A stretch of 64,000 nucleotides of DNA from BOG-932 sp965276835. Lineage in GTDB: Bacteria; Pseudomonadota; Alphaproteobacteria; BOG-932; Roseiterribacteraceae. Made by a program: the position numbers and the translations under genes. This document shows, in pieces, positions 62,302 through 64,000 of this stretch. How positions within the stretch are numbered: the first letter of the stretch is position 1; each line of letters starts with the position of its first letter. Location of the stretch: contig OZ255631.1 of the NCBI GenBank assembly GCA_965276835.1, positions 4,526,001 through 4,590,000 on the forward strand, given 5' to 3'. The notes below the pieces were generated by a model. That model saw only the letters and a program-made list of their open reading frames with translations, was not told where the DNA came from and made no database searches.

Positions 62302-63617
62302 ACTTCGCGCCGATGTGGCGCGTGGACTTTGGTCAGTACCGCCAATCCCAACATCAGCAAGACCATGGTCGAGCACAGTCCGGCGCGTTGGCTGTGCGTG
62401 ATTGAGGTGACAAGGCCGAACAAAACCGGGCCGACGAAGGTAACGGAGCGGCCCACCAGCGCGTAAAGCCCCAGCGACTTGCCAATCCGGTCCGGCGGCG
62501 ACAGGCGGACGATCAGCGATCGGCTGGCCGATTGCGCCGGGCCGATGAAGATGCCCAGCGCCAGCGCGGTCCAGAAGAACCAGTCCTTGTCGTGAATCAG
62601 GATGATCGCGCTGCCGAAGCCGATCAGCCCGGCCAACGACAACATGACCGTGCGCTTTGAGCCGATGCCGTCGTCCAGCCAAGCGAAGGCAGCAGCGCCA
62701 AGCCCGGCGGCAATGTTCAGTCCCATACCGAAGGTGATCAGCTCGTTGAATCCCATGCCGAACGTGCCGCCGGCGTACAGCCCCCCGACCGTCAGAACGG
62801 TAGTGATGCCGTCACGATAGATCGCGCTGGCGACCAGGAACAAGACCAATTGGGGATACGCCTTCAGATCGCGGATGGTATGAACCAAGTCGATTAGGCC
62901 CTGCCGGACCGCCGTGCCGGCGCGAACGCCCGCCTTACGAATGTCGGCGACAAGAAAGAAAATCGGCCAGCCGAAGACCGCTGCCCAGATTGCCGTTAAG
63001 GGTGCGGTCGCGCGGATATTCATCCATGCAGTCTTGGGGATACCGAACACTGGATGTTCGGGCTGCACAAGCAGCGCTAGGGCGAGCCCCAGGCAGGCAA
63101 GCCCGCCGACATAGCCCGACGCCCAGCCCCAGCCGGACACGCGGCCCAGCCTGCCCGGCGGCGCGACGCCGGGCAGCAGCGCGTTATAGAACAACAGCCC
63201 CAGTTCCATCGCGACGATGCCCGCGCCTGCGGCAAACAGCGTCGGCAGGGCGTAAGACGGGTCGGGCCGGGCGAAATACAGCAGACTACCCGACAGGATG
63301 ATGGTGGCTAGGCTGACTGCTATGCCCCGCTTGGCGTGGCCCATGCGGTCCGCGATGGCGCCTAGCGGTGGGCTTAGAAAGGCGATCAACAGGCCTGCCA
63401 TACCCACCATATAGCTCCACTCCGAACTGCCGATCGTGGGATCGACGGCCAGATAGTGAGCGTAATAATTGGAGATGAGGAAGGTTGTGACGATCGTCGG
63501 AAACGGCGTGATCGCCCAATCGTACAGGCACCAAGCGAATACCGCGTAACGGCGTTTCGCCGGTGCGGGGGCGGGCTCTTCCAGGTCGGGAATCGTAGCT
63601 GCGTGTGTCGCTGACAT
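62298..63617 (-). CDS. MFS transporter, UMF1 (Atg22-like) family
   Basis: A 439-residue twelve-helix transporter. The N-terminal AWCLYDWAITPFPTIVTTFLI and the loop GAIADRMGHAKRGIAVSLA are typical of UMF1 (TC 2.A.1.24) proteins, related to yeast Atg22; a cytoplasmic tail carries Pro/Ala. Some relatives export amino acids or nucleosides, but the substrate cannot be inferred. It is divergent from the OsmC-like gene with 91 bases between. Confidence 0.85.
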   Translation of the reverse strand: MSATHAATIPDLEEPAPAPAKRRYAVFAWCLYDWAITPFPTIVTTFLISNYYAHYLAVDPTIGSSEWSYMVGMAGLLIAFLSPPLGAIADRMGHAKRGIAVSLATIILSGSLLYFARPDPSYALPTLFAAGAGIVAMELGLLFYNALLPGVAPPGRLGRVSGWGWASGYVGGLACLGLALALLVQPEHPVFGIPKTAWMNIRATAPLTAIWAAVFGWPIFFLVADIRKAGVRAGTAVRQGLIDLVHTIRDLKAYPQLVLFLVASAIYRDGITTVLTVGGLYAGGTFGMGFNELITFGMGLNIAAGLGAAAFAWLDDGIGSKRTVMLSLAGLIGFGSAIILIHDKDWFFWTALALGIFIGPAQSASRSLIVRLSPPDRIGKSLGLYALVGRSVTFVGPVLFGLVTSITHSQRAGLCSTMVLLMLGLAVLTKVHAPHRREV

Positions 63618-63708
63618 GGTGCGTCCTTATAGGACGGCGCGGCCTGGGACACACGCTTTTGTTCGCCTCGCCTGTGGAATACAGTCGCCGCCGGACCGGG
63701 AGGAACAC

Positions 63709-64000
63709 ATGGACGAGGCGGCTTTGGGCGTTGAGCAATATTGGGAAGACCTGCAGACAGGGCTCAAGGATGGGGAAATCCTCGTCACCGACAGCGGGCA
63801 AAAGCCGTGGAGCCAGGTGCTGATGGACCGCGACCATCTGCTGTTCGCCGACGAACCGCCGGCGCTCGCGGGGCAGAATACCGGCCCGACGCCGACCGAC
63901 CTGGTGCTGATGGCGCTGGGCGCCTGCACCGCCATCACCTGCCGCATGTATGCCGCGCGCAAGGGCTGGGTGATCGATCGCTTCAACGTGCGGCTGGCCT
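63709..64000 (+). CDS. OsmC-family protein, 5' part (cut by window edge)
   Basis: Only 97 residues are inside the window, with no stop. They match the OsmC fold: GQNTGPTPTDLVLMALGACTAITCRMYAARKGW, in which the Cys of GACTA is the usual peroxidatic residue. OsmC/Ohr proteins reduce organic hydroperoxides and are osmotically or oxidatively induced in some hosts. GGGAGG nine bases before the ATG gives a confident start. Full domain and second cysteine lie beyond the edge. Confidence 0.8.
   Translation, partial: MDEAALGVEQYWEDLQTGLKDGEILVTDSGQKPWSQVLMDRDHLLFADEPPALAGQNTGPTPTDLVLMALGACTAITCRMYAARKGWVIDRFNVRLA

Overview
This is a continuous stretch of alphaproteobacterial chromosome with high G+C (low sixties percent by eye). 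Class-level evidence: the rnd-lptC-lptA-lptB-rpoN block, hrcA-grpE-dnaK-dnaJ facing rph-rdgB-hemW, a split glycine decarboxylase (gcvPA/gcvPB), a hemC-hemD-mitofilin-hemY-like operon facing tsaD-gpsA, and GGAAC-N16-CGTT promoters of the alphaproteobacterial general stress sigma factor EcfG. Homospermidine synthase, a PEP-CTERM protein and the absence of photosynthesis genes fit a sphingomonad or rhodospirillal relative; I cannot fix the order. No CRISPR array, prophage, intact insertion sequence or rRNA is visible. Two tRNAs are present: Thr(CGT) and Leu(CAG). Layout. 0-5 kb: end of homospermidine synthase, an EI24/CysZ-like membrane protein, a bactofilin, nth, a DUF2244 protein, two small proteins of unknown role separated by inverted-repeat elements, then dapB. 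5-13.3 kb is accessory: a luciferase-like oxidoreductase, a GFA-type zinc protein, a secreted Sel1-repeat protein, a decayed ArsR/AHSA1 pair, a PEP-CTERM protein whose C-terminus runs into the 3' end of ctpA, two SDR oxidoreductases separated by a MITE-like inverted repeat, and a small gene broken by a stop codon. 13.3-20.8 kb: protein quality control (dnaJ, dnaK, grpE, hrcA) against rph, rdgB, hemW. 20.8-25.5 kb: the glycine cleavage operon gcvT-gcvH-gcvPA-gcvPB behind a tandem glycine riboswitch and a sigma70-like promoter. 25.5-36.8 kb: a lipoprotein and an M23 peptidase back to back, an XRE regulator facing an SDR epimerase, ispH, acsA, a DUF502 membrane protein, an EVE-domain protein, gpsA, tsaD, and two low-complexity secreted proteins. 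36.9-42 kb: hemC, hemD, a mitofilin-family protein with an N-terminal HTH-like domain, a HemY-like TPR protein, a rhomboid protease, then tRNA-Thr. 42-47.6 kb: a two-repeat HARP-like protein, a 5'-truncated alcohol dehydrogenase, a small exported protein, a MarR regulator, an M3 oligopeptidase and another exported protein. 47.6-52.6 kb: rpoN, lptB, lptA, lptC, rnd, tRNA-Leu. 53-60.5 kb: a SnoaL-like protein, a Tam-like methyltransferase, and a four-gene signalling cassette (CHASE3-GAF hybrid kinase with three receivers, CheR, receiver-less CheB, receiver-kinase-receiver) joined by stop/start overlaps. 60.5-64 kb: a glutathione transferase, an NDUFA9-like SDR, an MFS transporter and the start of an OsmC-family gene. 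The most interesting pattern is regulatory. A perfect EcfG-type promoter (GGAAC-N16-CGTT) lies in front of the four-gene cassette, a second perfect one on the minus strand in front of one low-complexity secreted protein, and a close variant (GGAAC-N17-TGTT) in front of the other. This suggests that a chemoreceptor-free CheB/CheR phosphorelay and a pair of disordered envelope proteins belong to the general stress regulon. Also notable are the membrane-tethered HTH/mitofilin fusion, the stand-alone HARP-repeat protein, and several structurally different intergenic inverted-repeat elements.
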